The position numbers were made by a program, and so were the translations under genes. A DNA stretch of 35,991 nucleotides, taken from Sphingobacteriales bacterium. Its GTDB lineage: Bacteria; Bacteroidota; Bacteroidia; Sphingobacteriales; Sphingobacteriaceae. The notes below the pieces were generated by a model that saw nothing but the letters and a program-made list of their open reading frames with translations, was not told the origin of the DNA and searched no databases. The stretch spans positions 1 to 35,991 of the forward strand of contig CANNIS010000008.1 of NCBI GenBank assembly GCA_947505035.1, written 5' to 3'. Shown in pieces: positions 26,477 to 33,711 of this stretch; positions within the stretch are counted from its first letter, which is position 1, and every line of letters begins with the position of its first letter.

Positions 26477-28027
26477 ATGGCAGCTTCGAATTCTAAAAAA
26501 ACATCATCAGGTATTACCATTAAAACGGTTTATTGCACACCAACCGAACATAAAGATCTACCTGGCGAATTCCCTTTTACTAGAGGGATACAGCCCGACA
26601 TGTACCGTGGTAGGTTATGGACGATGCGCCAATACGCTGGTTTTTCTACCGCCGAAGAATCAAATAAAAGATACCATTATTTATTGCAACAAGGCACCAT
26701 GGGTTTATCGGTTGCTTTTGATTTGCCAACTCAAATTGGTTACGATTCCGACCACGATTTTGCAGATGGCGAAGTGGGTAAGGTAGGCGTTGCGATTGAT
26801 TCTTTGCAAGACATGGAAATTTTATTTGATGGCATAAAATTAGAAGATATTACTACTTCGATGACCATCAATGCTACTGCAGCTATTTTATTAGCCATGT
26901 ATTTAGCATTGGCAAAAAAGCAAGGAGCCGATTGGGCAAAAATTTCTGGCACTATTCAAAATGATATTTTAAAAGAATATGCCGCACGCGGAACCTATAT
27001 CTATCCTCCAAAGGCTTCGATGCGTTTGATTACAGATGTTTTTGAATTTTGTAGTAAAGAAGTACCAAAATGGAATACGATTTCTATTTCTGGCTATCAT
27101 ATTCGAGAAGCCGGATCTACTGCGGTTCAAGAATTGGCTTTTACTTTGGCCAACGGAAAATCTTATTTACAAGCAGCCATTGATAAAGGCTTAGCCATCG
27201 ATGTTTTTGCCAAGCGTTTATCTTTCTTTTTTAATTGTCATAATAATTTCTTTGAAGAAATTGCCAAGTTTAGAGCTGCACGTAGAATGTGGGCAAAAAT
27301 TACCTCCGATTTAGGAGCTAAAGATCCGCGTGCCATGCAATTGCGTTTCCATACACAAACAGGTGGTTCTACGCTAACCGCGCAACAACCCATGAATAAT
27401 ATTGTGCGTGTAACAAATCAAGCCATGGCGGCTGTATTAGGTGGTACGCAATCATTACACACCAATGGTTACGACGAAGCACTGGCATTGCCTTCCGAGG
27501 CTGCTGCAAAAATTGCTTTGCGTACACAACAAATCATTGCCTACGAATCTGGTGTAACCGATACGGTAGATCCATTAGCAGGTTCTTATTTTGTAGAAGA
27601 ATTAACCGACACCATGGAACAAGAAGCTTGGAAATACATCGAAAAAATTGATACCATGGGTGGTTCTGTGCAAGCTATTGAAGAGGGCTATATTCAAAAA
27701 GAAATTGCCGATGCGGCTTATGTTTATCAAAAAGAAATGGAAGCGGGCGAGAGTATTTTAGTGGGCGTCAATAAATTTACACAAGATAAAGAACCTTTCG
27801 AATCTTTATTTTCTGTAAATGACAGTATTCGTATTCAACAAATCCAAAAATTAGTACAATTGCACGCAAATAGAGACAATACAAAGGTTTCGGCTATACT
27901 AGCTAATTTAACAATTGCCGCAAATAGTAATGAAAACTTAATGCCAATCATCATCGAAGCGGTCGAAAATTTAGCCACCTTAGGCGAAATTGCAGACACT
28001 TTAAGGGCTGTATTTGGCGAATATTAA
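26477..28027 (+). CDS. methylmalonyl-CoA mutase catalytic (large) subunit, without B12-binding domain
   Basis: 516 residues, covering only the substrate-binding TIM-barrel part. Mutases of this class rearrange methylmalonyl-CoA and succinyl-CoA. [21 protein letters not shown] gives the methylmalonyl-type Tyr53; Gln161 (TIQNDILKE), Arg183 (SMRLI) and Tyr207-His208 (SGYHIREAG) follow. Isobutyryl-CoA mutases usually replace the Tyr and Arg, so methylmalonyl-CoA specificity is favoured. [17 protein letters not shown] and [15 protein letters not shown] are typical of the two-subunit type. The cobalamin-binding domain that normally follows after about residue 540 is absent and must be a separate gene, not seen here. 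It lies 3 bp after the 176-aa gene. Confidence 0.9.
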   Translation: MAASNSKKTSSGITIKTVYCTPTEHKDLPGEFPFTRGIQPDMYRGRLWTMRQYAGFSTAEESNKRYHYLLQQGTMGLSVAFDLPTQIGYDSDHDFADGEVGKVGVAIDSLQDMEILFDGIKLEDITTSMTINATAAILLAMYLALAKKQGADWAKISGTIQNDILKEYAARGTYIYPPKASMRLITDVFEFCSKEVPKWNTISISGYHIREAGSTAVQELAFTLANGKSYLQAAIDKGLAIDVFAKRLSFFFNCHNNFFEEIAKFRAARRMWAKITSDLGAKDPRAMQLRFHTQTGGSTLTAQQPMNNIVRVTNQAMAAVLGGTQSLHTNGYDEALALPSEAAAKIALRTQQIIAYESGVTDTVDPLAGSYFVEELTDTMEQEAWKYIEKIDTMGGSVQAIEEGYIQKEIADAAYVYQKEMEAGESILVGVNKFTQDKEPFESLFSVNDSIRIQQIQKLVQLHANRDNTKVSAILANLTIAANSNENLMPIIIEAVENLATLGEIADTLRAVFGEY

Positions 28028-28037
28028 TTTTAAAGAA

Positions 28038-28784
28038 ATGATTCGGTTAAGAAAAATTGCATTATTTATGTTTGTGCTTTTTTTAACTGCTTGTAGTAAG
28101 CAGTTAATTTTAAAGCAAACTAATATTTCGCAAATCAATGTTGCCGCTAAGGTACAACCCGATCAATCGATACTAGATTTTTATGCTCCTTTTAAAAAGT
28201 CTTTAGACTCGCAAATGAATCGCGTAGTTGGTTCAAGTGCCATTGCCTTAGCTAAAAATAGTCCAGATAATAATTTAAGTATTTTCTTTGCCGATGCAGT
28301 TACAGCATCTTGTAAGCAGCGCAATGCGGTTTTTGATTTTGCATTTCCAACAACTAACGGAGGTATTCGCAATTCGATGCCCCAAGGCGATTGGACTTTG
28401 CGCAATATATATGAGCTCATGCCTTTCGAAAACGAATGTGTATTGCTTACTATTTCAGGAAAAAAAATAAATAGTTTAGTTGATTTTATTATTGCCAAAG
28501 GAGGCCAACCACTTGCCGGGATTACTATTCAAGCAATTGCTCCTGCCGCAGCAATTGTTAAAATCAATGGCTTAGCAGTAGATACCAATCGCACTTATAT
28601 CGTACTTACCTCCGATTATTTAGCCAATGGGGGCGATGGAATTATGGCATTTGCAAAACCCATCAACAAAGCGAGCCTTCATTATAAAATTCGAGATGCC
28701 ATTTTAGATTATGTGCAATCGCAACAACTTATAGGTAAAACCATTAATCCAAACATCGATGGAAGAATTAGCATCCAGCAGTAG
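28038..28784 (+). CDS. lipoprotein with 5'-nucleotidase C-terminal domain
   Basis: About 248 residues from ATG 28038. An in-frame ATG at 28014 lies inside the mutase gene; starting at 28038 places a proper lipoprotein signal (MIRLRKIALFMFVLFLTACSKQ, lipobox LTAC) at the N-terminus. The rest is the substrate-recognition domain of 5'-nucleotidases: FADAVTASCKQRNAVFDFAF, TNGGIRNSMPQGDWTLRNIYELMPFEN and VLTSDYLANGGDG. The FAFPTTNGG stretch corresponds to the region holding the nucleoside-stacking site and the arginine of the normal enzyme. No metal-binding motifs are present; these are in the next gene. Probably anchored in the outer or inner membrane facing the periplasm. Confidence 0.88.
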   Translation: MIRLRKIALFMFVLFLTACSKQLILKQTNISQINVAAKVQPDQSILDFYAPFKKSLDSQMNRVVGSSAIALAKNSPDNNLSIFFADAVTASCKQRNAVFDFAFPTTNGGIRNSMPQGDWTLRNIYELMPFENECVLLTISGKKINSLVDFIIAKGGQPLAGITIQAIAPAAAIVKINGLAVDTNRTYIVLTSDYLANGGDGIMAFAKPINKASLHYKIRDAILDYVQSQQLIGKTINPNIDGRISIQQ

Positions 28785-29721
28785 AAGATCCTTTATCAAA
28801 AAATTATCGGCATCGGCTGCATTATTGGCAATCGGTGCTAATCCTTTAGCTGCAACTGCTAAAGAACGAATCACTAAGCTTACTATCTTGCACACCAACG
28901 ATGTACACAGTCGAATCGAACCTTTTCCAGAAGATGGTTCGAGAAATGCTGGATTAGGAGGGGTGGCAAGACGTGCTTCGCTTATAAAGCAAATTAGAGC
29001 AGAAGAAGCACAGGTCTTATTATTAGATGCAGGCGATATTTTTCAAGGAACACCTTATTTCAATTTATATGGAGGCGAACTCGAGATTAAACTCATGTCT
29101 AAATTGGGATATGATGCCGCAACCATGGGTAACCACGATTTTGATGCAGGTATAGATGGTTTTGATAAACAATTAAAACATGCCAATTTTCCATTTTTGA
29201 TTGCGAATTATGATTTCAGCGGAACGGTACTAGAAGGTAAAACGCAGCCTTTCAAGGTGTTTCATAAAGGAGCACTCAAAATAGGGGTGTTTGGTTTGGG
29301 TATTGCACTCGAAGGTTTAGTCGAGGCAAGCAATTACGGTCAAGTCAAATACCTCGATCCAATTCCAGTAGCCAATCAAATTGCCAATCAATTAAAGCTA
29401 GAGCATCAATGTGATTTAGTGATCTGCCTCTCTCATTTAGGCTATTCTTATAAAGACAATAAAGTCTCAGACAAGGTCTTAGCCGATCAAACAAGTGGTA
29501 TCGACCTCATTATAGGTGCGCATACCCACACCTTCATGACGGCGCCTGAAATACGCAAAAACAAGCAAGGAGAAGAGGTAAGGATATTCCAAGTAGGTTT
29601 TGCAGGGATAAATTTGGGTCGAATAGACTATTATTTTGAAAAAGGGCGCAAGAAAAAGCAAGCTATTGGGCTTGCGATGCGAATAGACCAACAATTGAAC
29701 GACGATTTTGAGATTGCTTAG
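28759..29721 (+). CDS. Tat-exported 5'-nucleotidase metallophosphatase domain protein
   Basis: 320 residues, overlapping the preceding gene by 26 bp in another frame. The N-terminus SSRRSFIKKLSASAALLAIG carries the twin-arginine motif SRRSFIK, followed by a hydrophobic stretch and an AATAKE cleavage-like site. The metallophosphatase domain shows LHTNDVHSR (Asp48, His50), LDAGDIFQGTP (Asp93), MGNHDFD (Asn125, His126), CLSHLGY and GAHTHTFM, the full dinuclear metal site. In most bacteria this domain is joined to the C-terminal domain in one chain; here the C-terminal domain is the separate upstream gene. The start could instead be internal, but the Tat motif supports 28759. The two products presumably act together in the periplasm to hydrolyse nucleotides or UDP-sugars. 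Confidence 0.88.
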   Translation: MEELASSSRRSFIKKLSASAALLAIGANPLAATAKERITKLTILHTNDVHSRIEPFPEDGSRNAGLGGVARRASLIKQIRAEEAQVLLLDAGDIFQGTPYFNLYGGELEIKLMSKLGYDAATMGNHDFDAGIDGFDKQLKHANFPFLIANYDFSGTVLEGKTQPFKVFHKGALKIGVFGLGIALEGLVEASNYGQVKYLDPIPVANQIANQLKLEHQCDLVICLSHLGYSYKDNKVSDKVLADQTSGIDLIIGAHTHTFMTAPEIRKNKQGEEVRIFQVGFAGINLGRIDYYFEKGRKKKQAIGLAMRIDQQLNDDFEIA

Positions 29722-29825
29722 CTTTTTGAAATAAATAAATTCATTTTCAGCGACTTATATTTTGCTTTAAAATCATTTTTGCCAGCTTTGATTTTAGAAA
29801 TATTTAGCAGAAATTCGATTAGTTT

Positions 29826-29840
29826 TTGATTGTCAATCAA
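29826..29840. promoter_or_regulatory. perfect 15-bp palindrome upstream of dnaA, possible operator
   Basis: TTGATTGTCAATCAA is a perfect 7-bp inverted repeat around a single central T. It lies 256 bp upstream of the dnaA start in an otherwise low-complexity region. The short centre suits a dimeric DNA-binding protein more than an RNA hairpin. The protein is unknown. Confidence 0.35.
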
Positions 29841-29858
29841 TTATAGGTGGTATCTCGA

Positions 29859-29881
29859 AAAGCCTTAACTATAAAGGCTTT
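29859..29881. other. hairpin between the nucleotidase gene and dnaA
   Basis: AAAGCCTT and AAGGCTTT form a perfect 8-bp stem with a 7-nt loop (AACTATA). It lacks a following T tract and is 138 bp from the upstream stop, so a terminator role is doubtful. It could be a transcript stem or a chance inverted repeat. Confidence 0.4.
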
Positions 29882-30096
29882 CACCATTTACAAAAAAATA
29901 CTCGAAAAAAATAATTTTAATTTTTTTTATTTTTTTTTTCGGCAAAAAACGCCTTCTTGCTAGTTAAAATCAACTTTGGAAAAAACAAATTTTTTTTTTA
30001 TTTTTTTGTTAAGAAATAAATGCAAATATTCGTAAACTCAATTATGAAATACTATTTCGATGGGCTTTTCACAACAACAATATTTGAAGAATAGAA

Positions 30097-31524
30097 ATGA
30101 TAGAAACTAGCACAGCAGTATGGGAGAATTGTCTTAAGATTATTAAAGACAACGTGCCGACACAAAGCTTTAAGACTTGGTTTGAACCAATCAAAGCTTT
30201 AAAATTAGATGGATCCGTGCTTACCATCCAAGTACCTAGTTTGTTTTTCTACGAATGGTTAGAAGAGCACTACGTAAATTTATTGCGTAAAACCATTAAA
30301 CACGAATTGGGAGCAGACGCTCGTTTAGAATACAACATTGTAGTAGATAACGCTACCGCAAATTCTAAAGCACAAACCATTAATATTCCAGCATCTCCAA
30401 ATGGAGAGTTGAAAAACCCTTCGGTGCCAATTCCGGTTACCGTTCCTTCTTCTATCCGTAATCCTTTCGTGATTCCTGGATTAAAGAAAATAAACATTGA
30501 CAGTCAATTAAATTCAAAATATTCATTCGATAATTTTGTTGAAGGAGATTGCAATCGTTTAGCGCGCTCTGCGGGCTTTGCAGTTGCAAACAAGCCAGGA
30601 GGCACTTCTTTTAATCCTTTGATGATATATGGCCCTACAGGCTTAGGCAAGACCCATTTAGTACATGCCATTGGTGGTGCTATTAAAGATCGTTTTCCCG
30701 AAAAACAAGTATTGTATGTAAATGCAGAAAAATTTACACAACAATTTGTGGAGTCGATGAAAAACAATACCATCAACGACTTTAAAAACTTCTATCAATT
30801 AATAGATGTATTAATTTTAGATGACGTTCACAATTTTGCAGGTAAAGAAAAAACACAAGATATTTTCTTCCATATTTTTAACGAACTACATCAAACCAAT
30901 AAACAAATTGTTTTAACTTCAGATAAACCACCTAAAGATTTAATCGGAGTAGAAGATCGTTTATTGTCTCGTTTCAAATGGGGTTTAACAGCAGATTTGC
31001 AAATTCCAGATTTTGAAACTAGAATGGCTATTCTTTACAAGAAGATGCAATTAGATGGTATTGAATTACCACAAGATGTAGTAGAATACGTTGCGCATAA
31101 TATTGATAGTAACATGCGTGACCTAGAAGGAGCAATGGTTTCCTTGTTAGCGCACTCTACTTTAAACAAAAAAGAAATCGATTTGCCTTTAGCAAAACAG
31201 ATGCTAAAGAATTTCATAAAAAATTCTAGTAAAGAAATTTCGATAGAATATATTCAAAAATTAGTGTGTGAATATTTCGAAGTGCCAGTAGAATTATTAA
31301 AATCGCAAACGCGCAAAAGAGAAATTGTTCAAGCAAGACAAATCTCTATGTACCTTGCAAAAAGCCATACAAAATCTTCTCTGAAGTCTATTGGCATGCA
31401 CTTTGGAGGCAGAGATCACTCTACGGTAATTTATGCTTGTCAAACTGTTGAAGACTTAATAGACACCGATAAAAAATTCCGTGCTTATGTAGCCGACATT
31501 CAGAAAAAATTAAAATTAAGCTAA
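30097..31524 (+). CDS. dnaA: chromosomal replication initiator DnaA
   Basis: 475 residues, full length. DnaA binds origin DNA boxes and opens the duplex. Domain I (about 1-90) includes AVWENCLKIIKDNVPTQSFKTW. A linker (about 90-135) follows. The AAA+ domain has Walker A GPTGLGKT (179-186), Walker B LILDDVH (Asp242, Asp243) and sensor/arginine-finger region SRFKWGL. Domain IV ends with the DNA-binding signature GMHFGGRDHSTVIYAC. It is a single-gene unit: 375 bp AT-rich leader upstream and a strong hairpin terminator just downstream. No dnaN or gyrase gene adjoins, which is common in Bacteroidota. Confidence 0.97.
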   Translation: MIETSTAVWENCLKIIKDNVPTQSFKTWFEPIKALKLDGSVLTIQVPSLFFYEWLEEHYVNLLRKTIKHELGADARLEYNIVVDNATANSKAQTINIPASPNGELKNPSVPIPVTVPSSIRNPFVIPGLKKINIDSQLNSKYSFDNFVEGDCNRLARSAGFAVANKPGGTSFNPLMIYGPTGLGKTHLVHAIGGAIKDRFPEKQVLYVNAEKFTQQFVESMKNNTINDFKNFYQLIDVLILDDVHNFAGKEKTQDIFFHIFNELHQTNKQIVLTSDKPPKDLIGVEDRLLSRFKWGLTADLQIPDFETRMAILYKKMQLDGIELPQDVVEYVAHNIDSNMRDLEGAMVSLLAHSTLNKKEIDLPLAKQMLKNFIKNSSKEISIEYIQKLVCEYFEVPVELLKSQTRKREIVQARQISMYLAKSHTKSSLKSIGMHFGGRDHSTVIYACQTVEDLIDTDKKFRAYVADIQKKLKLS

Positions 31525-31563
31525 TTCCTTTTTAGCTTTGGTTCTAAATAATTTGTTCTAAAT

Positions 31564-31592
31564 AAAAAACCCAGCAATTGCTGGGTTTTTTT
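31564..31592 (+). terminator. strong bidirectional hairpin terminator after dnaA
   Basis: The core CCCAGCAATTGCTGGG is perfectly self-complementary and is flanked by six A's on one side and seven T's on the other, so it works on either strand. It lies 39 bp after the dnaA stop and 149 bp past the TPM-domain gene stop on the opposite strand. Confidence 0.9.
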
Positions 31593-31633
31593 GTGTCTAT
31601 ATTTTTTGAGTTTCTTTTGCTGTTTGTATAGGG

Positions 31634-31766
31634 TTTTACCAAATCCGCTGGAGCCGCCTGTTCAACTAGAACAGAAACCGCCGCTTTTACCAAATCCGCT
31701 GGAACCGCCGCTTTTACCAAATCCGCTGGAACCGCCGCTTTTACCAACTTCCGCTGGAACCGCCGC
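31634..31766. repeat. 27-bp tandem repeats duplicating the 3' end of the TPM-domain gene
   Basis: The unit TTTTACCAAATCCGCTGG-AACCGCCGC (27 bp, plus strand) occurs exactly at 31685-31711 and 31712-31738. A 28-bp form (31739-31766) contains the gene's stop. A further copy from 31634 is interrupted by CTGTTCAACTAGAACAG (31658-31674), itself a 6-bp inverted repeat. On the minus strand the coding copy reads GGSSGSW-stop. The downstream copies are shifted by one base and read SGFGKSGGS repeatedly, with no stop until 31662. Confidence 0.85.
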
Positions 31767-32487
31767 CTCCGAAGCTTCCGCCTCCGAAGCCACCAAATCC
31801 GCCGCTGCCACCAGAGAAATCTCCATAAGAGCCTCTGCCGCCTCCGCCAAGCCAGATTGGAGGCATAAAGCCACCACCGCTATTTCGGTTGCCACCAATA
31901 CCACCAGCATTGCCTTTATTTTTACTTGCAATAAATAAGTAAACAATAAAAAAACCGATGACCCAGCCAAATGGAATTTTTTTGCCGCCTTTTTTTGCAT
32001 AATTACCGGCAGTATATTCGCCTGCTGCAAATTTAAAGATAGCCGAACTCGCTTGGTCTATACCTGCGTAGTAATCGCCTTGTTTAAATGCGGGTTTTAT
32101 TTCTTTTTCTATAATTCTTTTACAAATAGCATCGGGCAAAACACCTTCCATGCCATAACCAGTTTGAATGGTTACTTGACGGTCTGCTAAGGCAACCAAT
32201 AACAATATGCCATTGTCCTTGTCTTTTTGACCTATACCCCAGCTTTCGGCAAGGGTGTTCGCATAATGACTAATCTCATCGCCATCTATGCTGTTCACTA
32301 TTACAATACATACTTGGGTAGAAGTAGAGTCGTTGTATGCCAAAAGTTTTTGTGATAAGGCATTTTGTTGTTCGGCGCTTAGCGTATTGGTATAATCGTT
32401 TACTAATGCGCTCGACTTACTTGGAATACTTTCGGATTTTCCAATGCTTGTTATTAATACGAATAATATAAGTAGGATTTTTTTCAT
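31741..32487 (-). CDS. TPM-domain membrane protein with Gly-rich tail
   Basis: About 248 residues from ATG 32487. The frame extends upstream to 32535 inside the preceding gene, but starting at MKKILLILFVLITSIGKSES gives a proper signal peptide. The TPM domain (about 25-145) contains LVNDYTNTLSAEQQNAL, VCIVIVNSIDG, YANTLAESWGIGQKDKDNGILLLVALADRQVTIQTGYGMEG. A membrane helix (about 170-188, GWVIGFFIVYLFIA) is followed by a Gly/Ser/Phe-rich tail ending GSW, as usual for this family. TPM proteins face the periplasm; proposed roles include photosystem II repair in plants and membrane-quality functions, but the bacterial role is unclear. It is third in the lemA-TPM-TPM unit, 1 bp after the previous stop. 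Its 3' end is tandemly repeated beyond the stop. Confidence 0.86.
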   Translation of the reverse strand: MKKILLILFVLITSIGKSESIPSKSSALVNDYTNTLSAEQQNALSQKLLAYNDSTSTQVCIVIVNSIDGDEISHYANTLAESWGIGQKDKDNGILLLVALADRQVTIQTGYGMEGVLPDAICKRIIEKEIKPAFKQGDYYAGIDQASSAIFKFAAGEYTAGNYAKKGGKKIPFGWVIGFFIVYLFIASKNKGNAGGIGGNRNSGGGFMPPIWLGGGGRGSYGDFSGGSGGFGGFGGGSFGGGGSSGSW

Positions 32488-32488
32488 A

Positions 32489-32917
32489 TTAATGTGCGAT
32501 ATCATTTGAAAGTTCGTTGGTATCTCCAATTTCAAAAGGAAAATAATTTTTTACTTTTTCTGCTACGGCTGTAATGCCTAATATCAGACCGTTTGTAAGA
32601 TTTTCTTGTTTAAATTCTTGCAGCATTATTTCTTTTACACTGTCCCAAAATTCATTTCCAGTATGTTGATTGATTCCTGCATCACCTATAATAGCAAATT
32701 TTTTATCTTCCGTAGAAAGGTAAATTAATATGCCATTTCTTAAGGCAGTTTTATGCATTCCTAATTTTTTAAATTGAAAGGCAGCCCTGTCCAATACTTC
32801 TAATTTAGCAAAGTCTTCTACAAAAACTTTGATTTCGCAGGAAGTTAATAATTCTGATTTTTTAATAGCAGATTTAATACTTTGTTGTTGATCTTTTGAA
32901 AATCTATTGATGCCCAT
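32489..32917 (-). CDS. small soluble TPM-domain protein
   Basis: 142 residues: a TPM domain without signal peptide or membrane helix. Typical segments are SKDQQQSIKSAIKKSELLTSCEIKVFVEDF, FKKLGMHKTALRNGILIYLSTEDKKFAIIGDAGIN and a C-terminal helix with LTNGLILGITAVAEKVKNYF. In many Bacteroidota a short cytoplasmic TPM protein lies between lemA and a longer membrane TPM protein, exactly as here. It is 51 bp downstream of lemA and 1 bp upstream of the next TPM gene start. Biochemical function unknown; an interaction with the neighbouring TPM protein is a reasonable guess. Confidence 0.86.
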   Translation of the reverse strand: MGINRFSKDQQQSIKSAIKKSELLTSCEIKVFVEDFAKLEVLDRAAFQFKKLGMHKTALRNGILIYLSTEDKKFAIIGDAGINQHTGNEFWDSVKEIMLQEFKQENLTNGLILGITAVAEKVKNYFPFEIGDTNELSNDIAH

Positions 32918-32968
32918 TAGCTCGTTTTTATTGGTTTTGAAGCGTTTGTTAAGCGGATAAAGTTCAAT

Positions 32969-33550
32969 TTAGAATTTTACTTCAGGAACTTTTTCTGCGC
33001 CTTTTTCTGCTTCAAAATATCCTTTTTTGCTAAAGCCAAACATGCCCGACGTAATATTATTTGGGAAAGTACGAATGGTAGAATTGTATTCTTGCGTTAC
33101 TTCATTGAAACGTCCGCGTTCTACTGTAATTCTATTTTCGGTACCTTCTAATTGCGCTTGTAATTCTAAAAAGTTTTGATTCGCTTTTAAGTCTGGGTAT
33201 TTTTCAACTACTACTAACAGTTTAGATAAAGAAGAACTTAATTGTCCTTGTGCTTGTTGAAATTGCTGAATTGATTCTGGACTTAATTTGCTTGCGTCTA
33301 CATTAACCGATGTTGCTTTGGCTCTAGCCTCTGTAACTGCTGTTAATACGTCTTTCTCGAAATTTGCATATCCTTTAACAGTATTCACCAAATTGGGTAT
33401 TAAATCTGCTCTGCGTTGGTAAACATTTTCTACTTGAGCCCATTGTGCGCTCACTTTTTCATCTAGTTTAACCATCGAGTTATAACCGCAGCCACTGAAT
33501 AAAAATACGATAGCAATTAATGCTAAAATAATAAGGTTTGTTCTTTTCAT
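32969..33550 (-). CDS. lemA: LemA family lipoprotein
   Basis: 193 residues. The N-terminus MKRTNLIILALIAIVFLFSGCGYN has a lipobox (FSGC), so this LemA is probably lipid-anchored, with the helical LemA domain in the periplasm. KLDEKVSAQWAQVENVYQRRADLIPNLVNTVKGYA and FEKDVLTAVTEARAKA are the family core, with long helices likely to form a coiled bundle. LemA function is not settled. It is the first gene of lemA-TPM-TPM. A TAAATTTG -7-like box (minus strand 33581-33574) lies 23 bp before the start, without a good -33 partner. Confidence 0.92.
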   Translation of the reverse strand: MKRTNLIILALIAIVFLFSGCGYNSMVKLDEKVSAQWAQVENVYQRRADLIPNLVNTVKGYANFEKDVLTAVTEARAKATSVNVDASKLSPESIQQFQQAQGQLSSSLSKLLVVVEKYPDLKANQNFLELQAQLEGTENRITVERGRFNEVTQEYNSTIRTFPNNITSGMFGFSKKGYFEAEKGAEKVPEVKF

Positions 33551-33649
33551 GAGTTTATTTTTTTTTAATAATTCAAATTTACAGAAATAAACCTGTTTCT
33601 GCCGAGATTGTTCTATAAAATAATGTAACAGTTTAGGTACTGCACATTT

Positions 33650-33683
33650 TTTGGATAATTTCTTTTGCTTTTAGCTATATTTG
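33650..33683 (+). promoter_or_regulatory. likely promoter of the FAD-dependent dehydrogenase gene
   Basis: TTTG (33650-33653), a 22-bp spacer and TATATTTG (33676-33683) match the Bacteroidota promoter, with a slightly long spacer. Expected transcription start is near 33690, about 22 nt before ATG 33712. Confidence 0.55.
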
Positions 33684-33711
33684 TTTGCTTGTAAGATAAA
33701 CACTTACCCAT

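Larger units (their letters stand above)
29722..30096. other. 375-bp AT-rich intergenic region upstream of dnaA
   Basis: No gene is visible here. It contains a 15-bp palindrome at 29826-29840, a hairpin at 29859-29881 and several long T runs between 29920 and 30010. A CAACTTTG at 29971-29978 resembles a -7 box with one mismatch, but no spaced -33 box was found. I searched by eye for DnaA boxes (TTATCCACA and one-mismatch forms, both strands) and saw none, so it is not called as an origin. Confidence 0.6.

Noticed and set aside
29722-30096. Replication origin next to dnaA
   Set aside because: No DnaA boxes were seen on either strand; AT-richness alone is insufficient.
31544-31747. A minus-strand frame encoding VKAAVPADL repeats
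   Set aside because: It is a third reading frame of the same 27-bp DNA repeats and crosses the dnaA terminator; no start context or homology.
31662-32030. A 122-codon minus-strand frame ending in SGFGKSGGS repeats, overlapping the TPM-domain gene
   Set aside because: Its upstream part is the wrong frame of a well-supported TPM-domain gene. Only the repeat part is of interest and is reported as a repeat.
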